From Erpobdella octoculata (lineage: Eukaryota; Annelida; Clitellata; Hirudinida; Erpobdellidae), in the NCBI GenBank assembly GCA_963978895.1, contig OZ022238.1:15489154-15553153 (forward strand): a stretch of DNA of 64,000 nucleotides, written 5' to 3'. This document shows positions 24,033 to 54,519 of this stretch, one piece after another; positions within the stretch are counted from its first letter, which is position 1; each line of letters opens with the position of its first letter. The notes under the pieces were generated by a model that saw only the letters and a list, made by a program, of their open reading frames with translations, was not told where the DNA came from and searched no databases. Made by a program: the position numbers and the translations under genes.

Positions 24033-24930
24033 AGTTTGAAAGTTTTTTTCTGCACTTGCATGGAATTTGTATGTATGTTTCGATACCATATGGCCTGGTA
24101 AAGATTGGTCCTTTATTGACATGTGATTTAATATCATTTTAGGATAATCTTTAAATATTAGAACAGGGGCATATCTTTGTGGAACTATTTTGTCTTATAT
24201 TTTTTCTAAATTCTTATCTTTTGTTTTTACTTTGGTTGCTATAATACAATTTTCTGATTTTAAAAGTGTTGTTTAAACAATTTTCAATTATTGTCAGTTA
24301 TTTAGAAATAAAACTCAGGAAGACAACTAAGGAACAATATTTTCTTACAATTACTAAACGGCACGAGAAATTCACGACGACATCTCCTTATTGCACGCAC
24401 CAATATTATATGTACATCCATCAAATCAAATAATAAGCAAGTTGAGCATGACGGAAAATATACTAGACACAAGCCACGATAATTTTTTTTCAACGTAATG
24501 AATGATTCATTTTGTGTACAATCCGACTTTGTGACAAAATAACAAACTCGAAAGTAGCAACTTGCAAAAAAATGATATTAACCAGTTAACCGAGCCAATT
24601 CTGAAACAAGACAATTATTGAAAAATACCACCGAAATTTGAACGTTCGGTGCTGTACAAAATTCAGTACAAAAGTAGTAAGCGGCTTCACTTTGATAGAT
24701 TTAGGGTTAAAAATTGGTTATAGATTACATATCTGCTACTGCAATTTCACCTAATTTGAAACAGTTTGATAGCGTTGATCGACATTAAAAATGGTAAGAA
24801 TATGCTTTCACAGACACTGAGGCGTAAGTTTTTTTTTATAGCGAGCCACTAAATTGATTAATTATTATCGATTTAGAAGCCTTTTTAAGGATCCTTTGAT
24901 GTCCATATCTAAACGGCGCTGCCCGGATCG
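24033..24930. other. Gap between HIGD2A and the receptor 3' end
   Basis: About 0.9 kb without recognisable coding content between two convergently transcribed genes. No clear AATAAA lies just downstream of the receptor stop on the minus strand; a complement (TTTATT) is near 24111. Confidence 0.5.
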
Positions 24931-41453
<16,523 letters not shown>

Positions 41454-42640
41454 CTGTTTAGGTTTAAATGTAAAAAAAATTAATAATATTTTGTCAACCT
41501 ATAATTTCAACTATATTTTGTTTCGACTATTATTCCAAACAATAGTTTTTTCTTTAAAGCGATTGTGCAAAATATATCGAGAAACCTGTCTTAATAATTT
41601 CGCATGTAAGCAAAGCTGTCACGCTATGCTGCTATGGTGTAACATTTCTAGGGACTTAATGAAAATATTCCAGCAACATTCAAGCTTATTTTAATACAAA
41701 TAAAAGTAATTAGAAAAATTTTTGAGTCCACCAAATCGTCATCGAAAAAGAATGTTACATGTTAGCAATAACATTGGTAAGTAACATTTGAAACGTAACA
41801 TTTGATAAGAAGCATTTGATAAGTAACAAACAGTTGAAGAGCAAAACAAAATAACCTTTTTTAAATAATTGACGTTATTTATTTTGCGTAAAAACATACA
41901 CCTTAGAAGTGGAAAAATATAATATGATTAGTTCAGGAAAACTCACAATAAAATATTTTCACTATTCGTTGGTCTGCTAATCAGGTGTCTAAATGGGTTA
42001 AGTCGGATCGACTAAAATAGATTTGACATGATCTACTAATTATTTATATCGACAAAAAATAAGTTGCTTCTTAATAGCAATATCAATTGATATTAATAAC
42101 AAGTTAATTACTCGTTTTTTGTCATTAAGCGATAATATTCGTTTAGTTGTTTAAGACTCTAAGTAGTTGTCAATTGCGCTGTAATAATCATATAACCAGA
42201 ACTTTTTGAACCAAATATTTTTATTTTGCTGATACTTCTCTGTCTTTTTCTCTATATATGTGTTTGTCTGTCTGTCTGTCTGTCAGTCTCTCTCTTTCTC
42301 ATTTCCTCATTATCTTTCTCTAACTGAATTTTTATATGCATTCTTATTTTCTCTCATTCATCATTTTATATGTAAAGTGACAGTGACAATCAACAGCTAA
42401 ATATAAGAACTATAACGCAAAATAATAAATAAATAAAAAAAATTAAAAATGATAAACGATAAACAAAGCAAAGAATTCGAGCAACAAGTAAAACAAAAAA
42501 CCTACAAATCAGATTACACAGCAGCACAGCGACAATCCAATCATTCAACTGCAGCATCTGGGATGACTCGGGGACATATTGAAATGCGACTTCTTGAATA
42601 TCGCCCACATAAATCAGTTGTCCCCCTCAGACAGGAGATC
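41454..42640. other. No exon seen; AT-rich intron
   Basis: AT-rich sequence upstream (minus sense) of the first receptor exon found. (TGTC)n at about 42265-42285. Nothing recognisable as coding. Confidence 0.5.
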
Positions 42641-42649
42641 AGCTGATGA

Positions 42650-42870
42650 TATCCCGCTATGGACCCGTCTCGTAAAAAAACCCGCTGACCTAATTAGGTC
42701 AGCCGAGTGGATGACGATAAAGCCCTGATCTAATTATCTCGCGCGTGATTGGTTTCTAATCTGCGAGAACGTCGTTTCAAATTCAAACCGGCCAATCACT
42801 TGTCGCGTCCGACTGTTGCGCCGGTGCACGCGCGCTCGTGTTCATTTCATTGATCTCTGATGACTCAGCT
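42650..42870. promoter_or_regulatory. Candidate CpG-containing regulatory patch
   Basis: About 220 bp strikingly richer in G+C and CpG than its surroundings (TCTCGCGCGTGATTGG, TTGTCGCGTCCGACTG, GCGCCGGTGCACGCGCGCTC), with an inverted CCAAT (GATTGG at about 42748), a CCAAT (GGCCAATCAC at about 42790) and an AP-1-like TGACTCA near 42860. It could be a promoter or enhancer in or next to the receptor gene. No transcript evidence. Confidence 0.35.
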
Positions 42871-43019
42871 GGTCATTTATTCGTCATGAATATGTAAATT
42901 ATGTTTCAAAGCGACAATGGCCAATAATTGCAATAAACGCAATCACGCGTTGTTTTATGTTAATCAACATATTAACATAAAAAGATACCCTTGAGCGTAA
43001 CGAATGGCGATGCCTAGCG

Positions 43020-43150
43020 GTGGAAGTAATGGCGATGATGTGGTTGGTTATAATAGTTAAATGGTGGTGGTGGCGGTGATGATGGTGTTGGTGATGATGA
43101 TGATAATGATAATGATGGTGGTGGTGGTGATGATAGTTGTGGTGGTGACA
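43020..43150. repeat. GTG/ATG trinucleotide-rich tract
   Basis: Impure GGTGGT, GATGATG and AATGATAATG runs. Confidence 0.9.
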
Positions 43151-43310
43151 ACAAAGAATGATTATGCTAATATGAAGACAGATGAAGAGAGTGCATGAAA
43201 GATGGTGATGGAAATGTTAAGAGGAGGAAAAGTGAGGAAAAGAAAGGAGCGGAAGTGAAAAAAAAGGAAAATGCGAATGAAAGAAAGAAGGAAGTGATTA
43301 GATTGAGACT

Positions 43311-43447
43311 GATTGATACCAGTGGTGACACACACACACACACACATTGATACCAGTGGTGACACACACACACACACACATTGATACCAGTGGTGACACA
43401 CACACACACACACATTGATACCAGTGGTGACACACACACACACACAG
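43311..43447. repeat. 36-bp compound minisatellite with (CA)n
   Basis: Four units of TTGATACCAGTGGTGACA followed by CA repeats. The CA part differs little between units. Confidence 0.95.
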
Positions 43448-43714
43448 ACATACGGCTTGATTATGTTTCAAGACACAGATGGATACAAATGGTTTTCACG
43501 CTCGTGTCGTGAGACTTTCAAACGGCATCGAGTCACTCATATCCACAAACGCGCCCATGACCTGACTGGTCGCTATTGTCCGTTATAATCGCGTCTGCTC
43601 ACGTCATTAATAACCCCGCTATGGCATCATCAGCGTAGGCGTACAACACAGAGAGGCACAGACTACAGATTCCAGCAAAATGCCTTAAAATTCTGGCAAG
43701 ACATTCTAGAAATT

Positions 43715-43865
43715 TTCATCATCACCGTCACCATCACCGTCGCCGTCACCGTCACCGACACCATTACCATCACCATCACCATCATCACCATCACCATCAT
43801 CATAGTCATCATCATCATCGTCTCATCATGATCGTCATCCTCACCACCACCACCATCATCTTGAC
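43715..43865. repeat. CAT/CAC trinucleotide-rich tract
   Basis: Impure CACCAT, CGTCAC and CATCAT runs. Confidence 0.93.
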
Positions 43866-44005
43866 CTTTATCCACCAGCCTCAATAACCACACCATTAAA
43901 TTGGTAGTAACACTCATAGCAACACATGCCACCTCGATTATGTTTTCTTAACAGGATATTACTTAAATTGCCTCATTTTTTTTTTAGTGCCCTTATGGTC
44001 ACAGT

Positions 44006-44007
<2 letters not shown>

Positions 44008-44092
<85 letters not shown>

Positions 44093-44138
44093 GCACGCAC
44101 GCACACACACACACACACACACACTCTCTCTCTCTCTC
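44008..44138. repeat. (CA)n microsatellite followed by (TC)n
   Basis: About 115 bp of CA with a short GCAC variant block, then TCTCTC. Confidence 0.98.
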
Positions 44139-45027
44139 ATTCCGTTTTTTCTCACTCTCTCACCTGTTTTCATCTACCTGTTTCCCCTTCGACAACATCA
44201 TTATCATCAACACACACATTTTTACACACTTTTACTTAACTTGACTTCTCTGTCTGTCTATATGTCTGTCGTCAAATTTTGCAATCGATTTTTAACTAAC
44301 TTCCCGATGAGCTAGAGAATTAAAAATTTAAACATACCTCCGAACTAATTATCAATGCATTCTATCAAATTTTCGGATCGGTTGGACAAAATTTAATTAA
44401 ACAATTATTTGTGATATTTTCGTCGAACTATTTATTGTCTATGCTAATATGCTCGTTGTTTATGTAGTAAAAATATAAAAGTGTGTTTTTAAAAAACTTT
44501 GTTTTTGCTTCACTGGTTATTTTTCTCAACTGTTTAAAAATATGAAAAACACGTTTGAGATCAAAACTCGATTGGACGTGACGAGTTTGATTTATTTTGC
44601 TCAAAATTTCTATTTGAATTTTTTTCTCAATCACTTTTTAAAACGAAAACTATTTATAAACATCATCTTGGTAGGTTCTTATTAAAAGACGAAACTCAAC
44701 TTCACTTCAACGAGAACTAACCAAACAACAACAACAACAACAAATTTCCACTCCAACAACAAATAATATCAACAACAACATCGTCTAACAAATACTAAAT
44801 AAATGGTTAAGTCATCTCCAAAGTAAACATTGCTGTTCTATAAATACATTTTCTATTCATGATCACAGGTGGAAACAATTTACCTCACGAACTACTGGAA
44901 TGACTGCGTGACCTTAAACGCCATCTTGTTAAAAAAATACAACGACGACATGATTTTTCGAGTATAGAAAATATTTCAATCATTATCATTATTATAACAA
45001 ACTCTAATTTTTATTTCAATTAAAACC

Positions 45028-45360
45028 ATCACAAAATCTACCACTACTATCATAATCACCTCCACTACCACTACTACCATCATCACCACCACTACCACTA
45101 CTACCATCATCCCCACCACTACCACTACTACCATCATCACCTCCACTACCACAACTACCATCATCACCACCACTACCACTACTACCATCATCACCTCCAC
45201 TACCACTACTACCATCATCACCTCCACTACCACTACTACCATCATCAACTCTACTACCACAATCACCTCCACTACCACTACTACCATCACAATCACCACC
45301 CCCACTACCACTACTACAATCACCATCACCACCCCCACTACCACTACTACTAACACTACT
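45028..45360. repeat. CCACTACCACTACTACCATC minisatellite
   Basis: Hierarchical array of CCACTACCACTACTACCATC with ATCACC or TCACCT spacer, 24-30 bp per unit, about a dozen units. Confidence 0.95.
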
Positions 45361-45611
45361 CAGGTTTTACCTTCATCCGTTAAGACATCCGGCCACATGA
45401 GAAAGCCTCGGGAGTTTCCAACTACCAATTAATTATTCATGAGGCGCGAGTAAATTAGCATAAATTGTCACCTTTTTCCGTTTAAAAATAGCAGTCTTTG
45501 ACTTTCGAATTTTAAGAACGGAAACTTAATTTTTACTTTTTATTTAATGTTCTATGGCATTTTAAATGTTCTATTGGGTTTTGAAGGCTTTCAATTTTAA
45601 TTTTAATTTTA

Positions 45612-45614
<3 letters not shown>

Positions 45615-45694
<80 letters not shown>
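45615..45694. repeat. (TA)n microsatellite
   Basis: AT run beside the palindrome at 45704-45960. Confidence 0.97.
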
Positions 45695-45696
<2 letters not shown>

Positions 45697-45703
45697 AATA
45701 TAT

Positions 45704-45960
<257 letters not shown>

Positions 45961-46241
45961 ATTTGATTCCATAACAACAAAGTAAAAATTGGAATTATTT
46001 AAGTCTACTGCTGGAGAAAATATGAAATATTTTACAAAAATAAGAAATAATTACTGTAAAGTTGAATCACTGTAAAATATTTGAAAAATTATAAATAATA
46101 TAAACAAAATACATTGAAGAAATATATTTTTAATATTAAAACAGAAGAAAAGAAGCTAATAAGAAAATAAAATAATAAATAAGAAGAAAACAATTGAAAA
46201 ATAAAACATGTGGAAAGTAAGGCGCATGAGATGGAGAGATG

Positions 46242-46245
<4 letters not shown>

Positions 46246-46295
<50 letters not shown>
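46246..46295. repeat. (GA)n microsatellite
   Basis: GAGAGA run. Confidence 0.97.
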
Positions 46296-46300
<5 letters not shown>

Positions 46301-46625
46301 ATTTTTTCCACCTTTGGACAAGAACATCATTAATTCTACATTTACTTGGAACAACATTCCATCTCACGTGAGTAAAATATCAAGCCCATCCTTTTTTTGT
46401 CACTTTTTATGAACATCAGTCTGGTTTTCATATAAGAATTTAATAAAATGAATTTAATAAAGTAAAAATATGAATACATTTTAAAGAAAAACTTAAAAAA
46501 AAAACGTTTTCGAACAAGTTTTATATCAGCAAGATTTTGCAACTAGTCAAAAAATAGTTCAGTTATCAATTATTAACCAAATCCAAAAACATATCATCAT
46601 CAATCAATCAGTCAATTGATCGATC

Positions 46626-47092
46626 GACCGACCGACCAACCAACCAACCAACCAACCAACCAACCAACCAACCAACCAACCAACCAACCAACCAACCAAC
46701 CAACCAACCAACCAACCAACCAACCAACCAACCAACCAACCAACCAACCAACCAACCAACCAACCAACCAACCAACCAACCAACCAACCAACCAACCAAC
46801 CAACCAACCAACCAACCAACCAACCAACCAACCAACCAACCAACCAACCAACCAACCAACCAACCAACCAACCAACCAACCAACCAACCAACCAACCAAC
46901 CAACCAACCAACCAACCAACCAACCAGCCAACCAACCAACCAACCAACCAACCAACCAACCAACCAACCAACCAACCAACCAACCAACCAACCAACCAAC
47001 CAACCAACCAACCAACCAACCAACCAACCAACCAACCAACCAACCAACCAACCAACCAACCAACCAACCAACCAACCAACCAACCAACCAAC
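46626..47092. repeat. (CCAA)n array, 467 bp
   Basis: About 116 CCAA units with one CCAG variant near 46925, preceded by CGATCGACCGACCGA. All frames open (PTNQ, WLVG), so no gene. Confidence 0.99.
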
Positions 47093-47269
47093 CTACTCTA
47101 CATAGCACAAATGCAACATGCTTTATGTTCTCCAATTACACGTGAAGCAGTTAAATTGAATTTTTTTTTTAATTTTCCCAGAAATATTTCGTGCATTTTC
47201 ATTTCCATAAATAAATCATCAGTAAAAAAAAAGTTCAATTTAAAATTTCCAGATAATTTAAATGTTTAA

Positions 47270-48140
47270 AAAATCAAAGATGAAGAGATGATCGTGGTAG
47301 GCTCCGTGCAGTCTCCGTATAAAATGAAAACCATATTGAAGATGCTGCCTTCCACAAACGGATGTTCTAATCAGAAACTCCCCGATAGATAAGCCATGAA
47401 TTTTGAGGTAGAACATTTTTGTTTTGTAGGCGAAAAAATTATGGATGTAAAAGCTATGAGAAATTGATAAAAATATAAAATATTACAGCTACTTATTTTT
47501 TATATTAAAAATATTATAAATTCGGCGAATGCACGAATAGAGGGGAGCAACAAGATTAGCAAGGAGTGGGGAGGGGAGATTCGATCTTTATGTTACTATA
47601 AATAAACTGGAAGTCGTTAGGATTGTCTTTTAAAGAGAAGTTTTCAGAAAATATTGTTAAAAGAAGATGATGTTGATGATGATGATGATGGTAGAGGTCA
47701 TGGTGATGATGGCAATGATGAGATTGATGATGATTGGGAAGATGACGATATTGTTGATGATGATAACGGTATAGTCGAGAGTAATAGCAATAAAAAATAA
47801 AAATAGAAGAAGAAAAACAGAGATGGAAAACCCTGAAGGATCTTCAGAAAACCTTTTTTTTCATTTCCCAGTCTAAACCGGTTCGCAAATCTACACAACC
47901 GGGCCACAATGCAGATGCTAACACAGAGAGGACTGTCTGACTGCCTCAGGGGCTGGAAAAACAGAATGTTTGCGAATGCTTCATCATATGTCCTGGTGGG
48001 TTTTAAATAGGCGAAAGTGAGTTCGTGAATGATTGAATGTATGTGAGAATAAAAGTTGTATGATTGATTTAAAGAATGAATATCATATATAAATGGGAAG
48101 CAGCAATAGAAATATTTGGAAAAAATACCGACCAAAATGC
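47270..48140. other. No gene seen
   Basis: A GATGATGATG patch at 47665-47765. The stretch 47830-47990 is more balanced in composition, with frames on both strands but no recognisable family. Confidence 0.45.
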
Positions 48141-48157
48141 AAACAATACAAAAACGT

Positions 48158-48158
48158 T

Positions 48159-48256
<98 letters not shown>
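48158..48256. repeat. (GA)n microsatellite
   Basis: About 98 bp GAGA. Confidence 0.98.
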
Positions 48257-48257
<1 letters not shown>

Positions 48258-48445
48258 CTGATAGGCAGAAGGAGGAGAGACTGGATAAGATCTTTCGTCC
48301 AATTGGTTTCTTCAGCGAATGATTGAAACCAGTCATAAGATTTATACAGAACTGATTTTAATCTTTAATATTTTCGATTATTATTTTAAAACCGGGTTGT
48401 ATTTTTTGCTTTGTCCTTTTCCCATCTTCCATCTCTTCCTTCTCC

Positions 48446-48622
<177 letters not shown>

Positions 48623-48769
48623 TCGCCAATTGTGTTATTAAACTATAAATTATGCGTCATCACCATGGGGAGAATTACAAATGCAGTCATTCGATTGGTT
48701 GAAAGATTAAATGCGCGGTATAATACAAAAAACAGCTTCTATTTAGTGCAAACTACTCCCGAAGGATAA

Positions 48770-48990
48770 AACTGCTGCTTCTGCCAATCTACTCGTCCAA
48801 GCAGCCCAACTATTTGCCACCCAAAAATTTTCTACTCATCCATTTGCTACTCTTACCAAAAAATTGCCACTCAAAAATGTGCCACCAAAATATTTTGCCA
48901 CACAAATGCTTTACACAACTTTTTTCAGTGAAAAATGTACTACTTATTTACCACCCATTTATTTCTCCGCACCACGGAAAGATCTGACAA
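48770..48990. repeat. Degenerate TGCCACCCAAA-type short repeats
   Basis: TTTGCCACCCAAAAATTTTC, TTGCCACTCAAAAATGTGCC and TTTTGCCACACAAATG recur at 20-35 bp spacing, recalling subterminal repeats of DNA elements such as the MULE at 13.2 kb. No ends found. Confidence 0.45.
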
Positions 48991-50620
48991 CTCAAACACT
49001 CGCCATGGATCTTTATAATCTGCCCACATAAACATGTATTTAGAATTGCATGGACATACATACCACCGACTCACTCACCCATTTATCAACTGAACACTGA
49101 TCATCCAGATACTTGCACAACAGATCAATCACCCAATCAATCAATCAATCTGTTCAGTAATCAATCAGCTACCGTGTTAATCATAAACTTCTCAATGGCT
49201 ACATGATTATAAATCTGACCACTTATTATATCCACGCACTTCATTCCACAAGTCCACACACACACATGTAAATCATATTTAGAAATACTTGTACACACAT
49301 TCAAAAATTCGTATGAGCTTTCACACGCACATAAATTCGCTTACTAAAATACATAGAAACATACAGTCAGACAGATTACCTGAAAGCAGACAAACACACA
49401 CACATAAACAAACACCAAACAAAACAAACAGACGGACATCAAGTGATAACAAACGAACAAACGCACCACTCACAAACCCAGTCGCATCTAACGAAACTGA
49501 CATGGACAAAGCACAAGAAGAGAAGCCTGTTAGCAAGTAGCCTTCATTGTTCGTGCCGAAAGAGCTCGCCATTTTACGACTGAGGCGCTTTTGCACTTTT
49601 GTTTCTCGCCGGATGATTGGATTTTCTTATCCTTTTGTTTCGGCTTTCCATACTCGCCTGCGGCACTCTGCAATGGCGCGAATAAGAAAAATGAAAGTTG
49701 GTTTATTCCAGCGGTCATCTTGAAAGGGAGAAGGCGTTGAGAGGTGGATAGAGAGGAGAGGAGGAGATAGAGATGGAGTGGTGGTAAAATGGGGTTGTGT
49801 GTGAGAAACAAAAAAATGAAATAATTTGAGAGATAAAAGTATAGAAAGTTAGATCTGAACAAATATATGTTAATTAGAACTAGAAGAAAAAAATAATTTA
49901 ATTTTAAAGACGAAAAATATTCATAATTGAGTAAGTTCAGTTAGTTTTCATTAACCTCAACTTCAATGCACACGTGGTTTATCTTTAAAAACTTGAAAAA
50001 ATAAAATTTAATTTTTTTTGTAAATATAAGAAAAATGCAAAAAATAAACTCTTAAATAATTCAGAAAGACAGCAACACGTTGCGCGGAAATAAGCTGCAT
50101 AACTGCATAACTGCATAAGCTCACGTTTTCAGCCGCTGGCACATGACGACTAAATATTTCAACATTTTCCATGCAAATCAATTTATAGATTCTCGCTCTT
50201 TGTGCAATAAAAAGCAAGGCTAAGGCTGATTTTTTGTTATTATTGGTATTATGCAGGCATTTTTTGTATTTTTAAGTCATATTTACGATCGTTTAAGAGC
50301 TGAATTTCAAAACTGTATTAAAAAGAAAAAGTAAAAAAAAATATTTTATACAAATATTTTTTTGGATCTAAAAGTTAATAAATATAAAATGCAATTATAA
50401 ACACGAAAGAAATAAAAAGCTAACCAATATATTTTAAAAAATGTAAATTTCCTACGCGTTAGTGCCATTAAAATAACTTAAAATTATAGAAAAATTTAAA
50501 AATAAAGCGGTAAGTTGAAAATAAAAACTCACATGCAAATAGATAGATGTATATAATCATTTAAGGTGTGCTGATATTAATTATAAAACTCTTATCTATT
50601 TCTGTTTGTATATATATATA

Positions 50621-50790
50621 CTAGCGGGGTACCCGGCGTTGCCCGGGGTTTTTCTAATGTTTGCCTCTCTCGCTCCCGTTTCCTTATCCGCTTGCTCTCC
50701 CGCTCCCGAAATATGTGTGTACGTGTACGAGATTCACATTCGAACCGCTAGAGCAATTTGAGAAAAAATTTGCATGGAGGTAGTCTTTAT
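50621..50790 (+). repeat. Dispersed repeat, CCGGCG-head family, copy 4
   Basis: Head ACTAGCGGGGTACCCGGCGT at 50621, CTCTCGCTCCCG and TCTCCCGCTCCCG, then a short divergent tail with ATTCGAACCGCTAGAGCAAT and TTTGCATGGAGGTAGT. Confidence 0.72.
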
Positions 50791-51214
50791 TGAAGAAAAG
50801 GTTTTAAAGAAATTAAAAATAAATAAATAAAATTGTCCTATCGGCAAGAAAACAAGAACAAACAAAAGAAAAAACCCGGACAACCTCAGATAACCCTGCC
50901 AGTTATAAACATTATTATACACTTGATTAACTAAAAACGTATAATTCAGGATATATTAAATTTCGACACTCCTTAAAAATGCATAAATTAAACTAGCAAA
51001 CACAATTCATTGTTATTTATAATGGTCAAATGAATGGTCCAAAGCATTATTTATATTGTATGTCTCAGAAGAGACAGGTTATTTAGTATTTCTATTGTAT
51101 TTTGGTTTCTATTTAAGTACAGTAAAGGCTGATTGAGTCTCAGTATTCTGTTTTCAACAGACAGATCGCGAACAAATCGTGATGTAACGCGTCTATTATG
51201 TTTTTTTAATTAGC

Positions 51215-51510
51215 TGTAATATATGTTTACTTTAGTAAATAGGTGTTTTTGTTATATATGGTTACTTTTTTAAGTTGGTGTCATATATGTTTACTTTTTT
51301 GTGAGTGGGTGTTATATAAGGTTACAGTTCTGTAAGCAGGTGTCTTATACGTATATGGTTACTTTTGGTAAGTAGGTGTCATATATGGTAACATTTTTGT
51401 AAGTAGGTGTCATATATGGTAACATTTTTGTAAGTAGGTGTCATATATGGTAACATTTTTGTAAGTAGGTGTCATATATTGTTACTTTTTGTAAGCATGG
51501 TCTCATTTAT
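51215..51510. repeat. About 31-bp minisatellite
   Basis: TTTTGTAAGTAGGTGTCATA plus TATGGTAACA repeats about nine times; three central units are identical and the outer ones are increasingly diverged. Confidence 0.92.
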
Positions 51511-51672
51511 GGCTACTTTTTAACTAGCCATCTCCGATCCCTCTTTTTATTTTTATTTTTATAATTTTAAAATGTTTTTGGATTAAATGGAAAATGAATA
51601 ATCCGGGATTCTTCATCTCGATTCCAGGATAATCAAAATATCTCCTTTCTCTGATCTATATCGAAACAGGAC

Positions 51673-51885
51673 CTACCGTCTCAGTTCTAATAAAGGCAAC
51701 AGGCCAAGAATATTTAATGCTCCAATCACGATCCTGGTGATCCCGAGGACATATGAAACGACTCTGACACAATGGGTCGGGTCACATATCGCTGCCAGCG
51801 TCAAATTAATCGCGTCACGACGACTTGCTGCAACATTCACTCCACAGGGGTGGTCCTGCTTTATTTGGCTATTGAGTGCTTGCAA
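51673..51885 (-). CDS. Unassigned open frame, GC-richer than surroundings
   Basis: Seventy codons ending at TAG, with a hydrophobic C-terminal half ([20 protein letters not shown]). Composition differs from the AT-rich flanks, and the stretch could be an exon or repeat fragment. There is no family match I recognise, and the complementary strand is also open over part of it. Confidence 0.15.
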   Translation of the reverse strand: MQALNSQIKQDHPCGVNVAASRRDAINLTLAAICDPTHCVRVVSYVLGITRIVIGALNILGLLPLLELRR

Positions 51886-51929
51886 GGTCTTCTATAGAGA
51901 TCTTTGTAACTTATGTTTTCTGACTTTTA

Positions 51930-52207
<278 letters not shown>

Positions 52208-52838
52208 GTATTCAAACAGTACAGACAGAGCCACAAATCTTGATCAAAGCATGACAATTAATTTTTTTTATAAAAGTTTAAACAAATAACAAATGGCGGA
52301 CTAAATGGCAAACAAATCCCTGCAATTTAAAAGTCACACTTAAAAAAACCATTACACTTAAACTGAAGTTACATGGATATTGGATGTGGAAAAATCATTA
52401 TGTAAACCTTTGATAACAAGCCACCTTCAGTTCTTACTTTTTAATTTTTAAACATTCAATATTTCAAAAAATCGGAAAGAATGTGAAATAAAGAACGTAT
52501 TTCGTGGTTCAGAGCCAACCCTTACACGACAACACTATAATTCCGTGACTTCCTATTTCGATCGACTAACTTACTGATTGATGGATTGATTGATTGAAAC
52601 TACGGCGGAAATAAAAAGGTTGTCATCTTGACTTGCATTGGACGATGAACAATGGCCGTCTTGCATGTCAAGTAATAAATACGTCGTTCCACGCTCAGTT
52701 CAACAGTCATGCGTCCAGATCGATTTGAACCATGATGGATGGAAGGAATAAGAAAATAAGAAGTTTACAAGCTAATTACGCTGCACGTGTATGTTATAAT
52801 TAATTAGGTGATAAATTCTATGAGTAATTAATTTTATG

Positions 52839-53320
<482 letters not shown>

Positions 53321-53674
53321 CTTATATACTATCGAGCATTGATTCGTACCCATTCATAGTCGAGTGTTGTGTTCAACATACCCCAACAAAAGCGCTTAAC
53401 AACCACTGTTTTTTGGCGGTGGAAGTGGCGCAGATGGTAAGGTAGTTGGCATGATGCAAGGCGCTGTTGCCGATCCGACAGTCGTGGGTTCGAGTCTGAA
53501 GTTGAGACATTTATATTTGCGTTATTTCGTGGTGGATTGTACGCCATCCAAGTTTCTGATATATGTGGCTCGTAAAAACATATCAACGTTATGTTTCCTT
53601 ATAATATATATCTTAAAAACATATATATCTCGATAGCTATTAAATTAGCTAGTGACGGATTGTACGCCGAACAA
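53321..53674 (+). mobile_element. tRNA-derived SINE unit B
   Basis: 354-bp unit. The A box TGGCGCAGATGG lies near 53426 and the B box GGGTTCGAGTC at 53487-53497, after GCCGATCCGACAGTCGT. Nearly identical to unit C. Confidence 0.78.
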
Positions 53675-53952
53675 CTTATATACTATCGAGCATTGATTCG
53701 TACCCATTCATAGTCGAGTGTTGTGTTCAACATACCCCAACAAAAGCGCTTAACAACCACTGTTTTTTGGCGGTGGAAGTGGCGCAGATGGTAAGGTAGT
53801 TGGCATGATGCAAGGCGGTGTTGCCGATCCGACAGTCGTGGGTTCGAGTCTGAAGTTGAGACATTTATATTTGCGTTATTTCGTGGTGGATTGTACGCCA
53901 TCCAAGTTTCTGATATATGTGGCTCGTAAAAACATATCAACGTTATGTTTCC

Positions 53953-53960
<8 letters not shown>
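53675..53960 (+). mobile_element. tRNA-derived SINE unit C (tandem copy)
   Basis: Direct repeat of unit B shifted by 354 bp with very few differences (GCGCTGTT against GCGGTGTT). It ends in (TA)n. Confidence 0.78.
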
Positions 53961-53985
<25 letters not shown>

Positions 53986-53988
<3 letters not shown>

Positions 53989-54379
53989 GTATTTTAGCGC
54001 ATATAAGCCGCGCCTTATACAATTTTTTACACACGCAAGAACCAACATGCGGCTTATAGACGGTCGCGGCCTATTCAGGAACTTTTTTTACACATAATGC
54101 TGACACTGAGGTTCATTTTCTTCAAGTTTACATAGAATTCAACTTAAAAACAGACCATATAATAAATATAAAATAATGTGATATTTACCAAAATAAGAAG
54201 TGTTCAATGTATACAGTTACAATGTATACAACTGAACAAGTAGTCTATACAATGGGTGACAGGGTTTATATTTGTACGCGGTTTCTAGAAATACATTTTT
54301 ACACAAAATGCGAAAATCCAAGGCCTATACACGCGTGCGGCCTTTACACGAAAGCGGCCTATATGCGCTAAAATACGGT
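53986..54379. mobile_element. MITE with 20-bp terminal inverted repeats
   Basis: ACCGTATTTTAGCGCATATA opens the element and its complement closes it. Next come subterminal GCCGCG/GCGGCCTATA motifs on both ends. 394 bp, no coding capacity. Target duplication unclear because one flank is (TA)n. Confidence 0.8.
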
Positions 54380-54384
54380 GTATG

Positions 54385-54507
<123 letters not shown>

Positions 54508-54519
54508 ATACATACATAC

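Noticed and set aside
46604..47269. PTNQ and WLVG repeat proteins
   Set aside because: (CCAA)n array open in nearly all frames.
49520..49700. Possible receptor exon after CGCCATTGCAG on the minus strand
   Set aside because: Good acceptor-like sequence, but none of the three frames gives a discoidin or signal-peptide pattern or a joining donor.
49930..50220. Minus-strand frame with IAQRARIYKLICMENVEIFS
   Set aside because: No family resemblance and no supporting splice or composition signal.
53426..53497. Possible functional tRNA genes in the SINE units and at 36.1 kb
   Set aside because: A and B boxes are present, but the acceptor stem does not close and copies are embedded in longer repeat units, so they are SINE heads.
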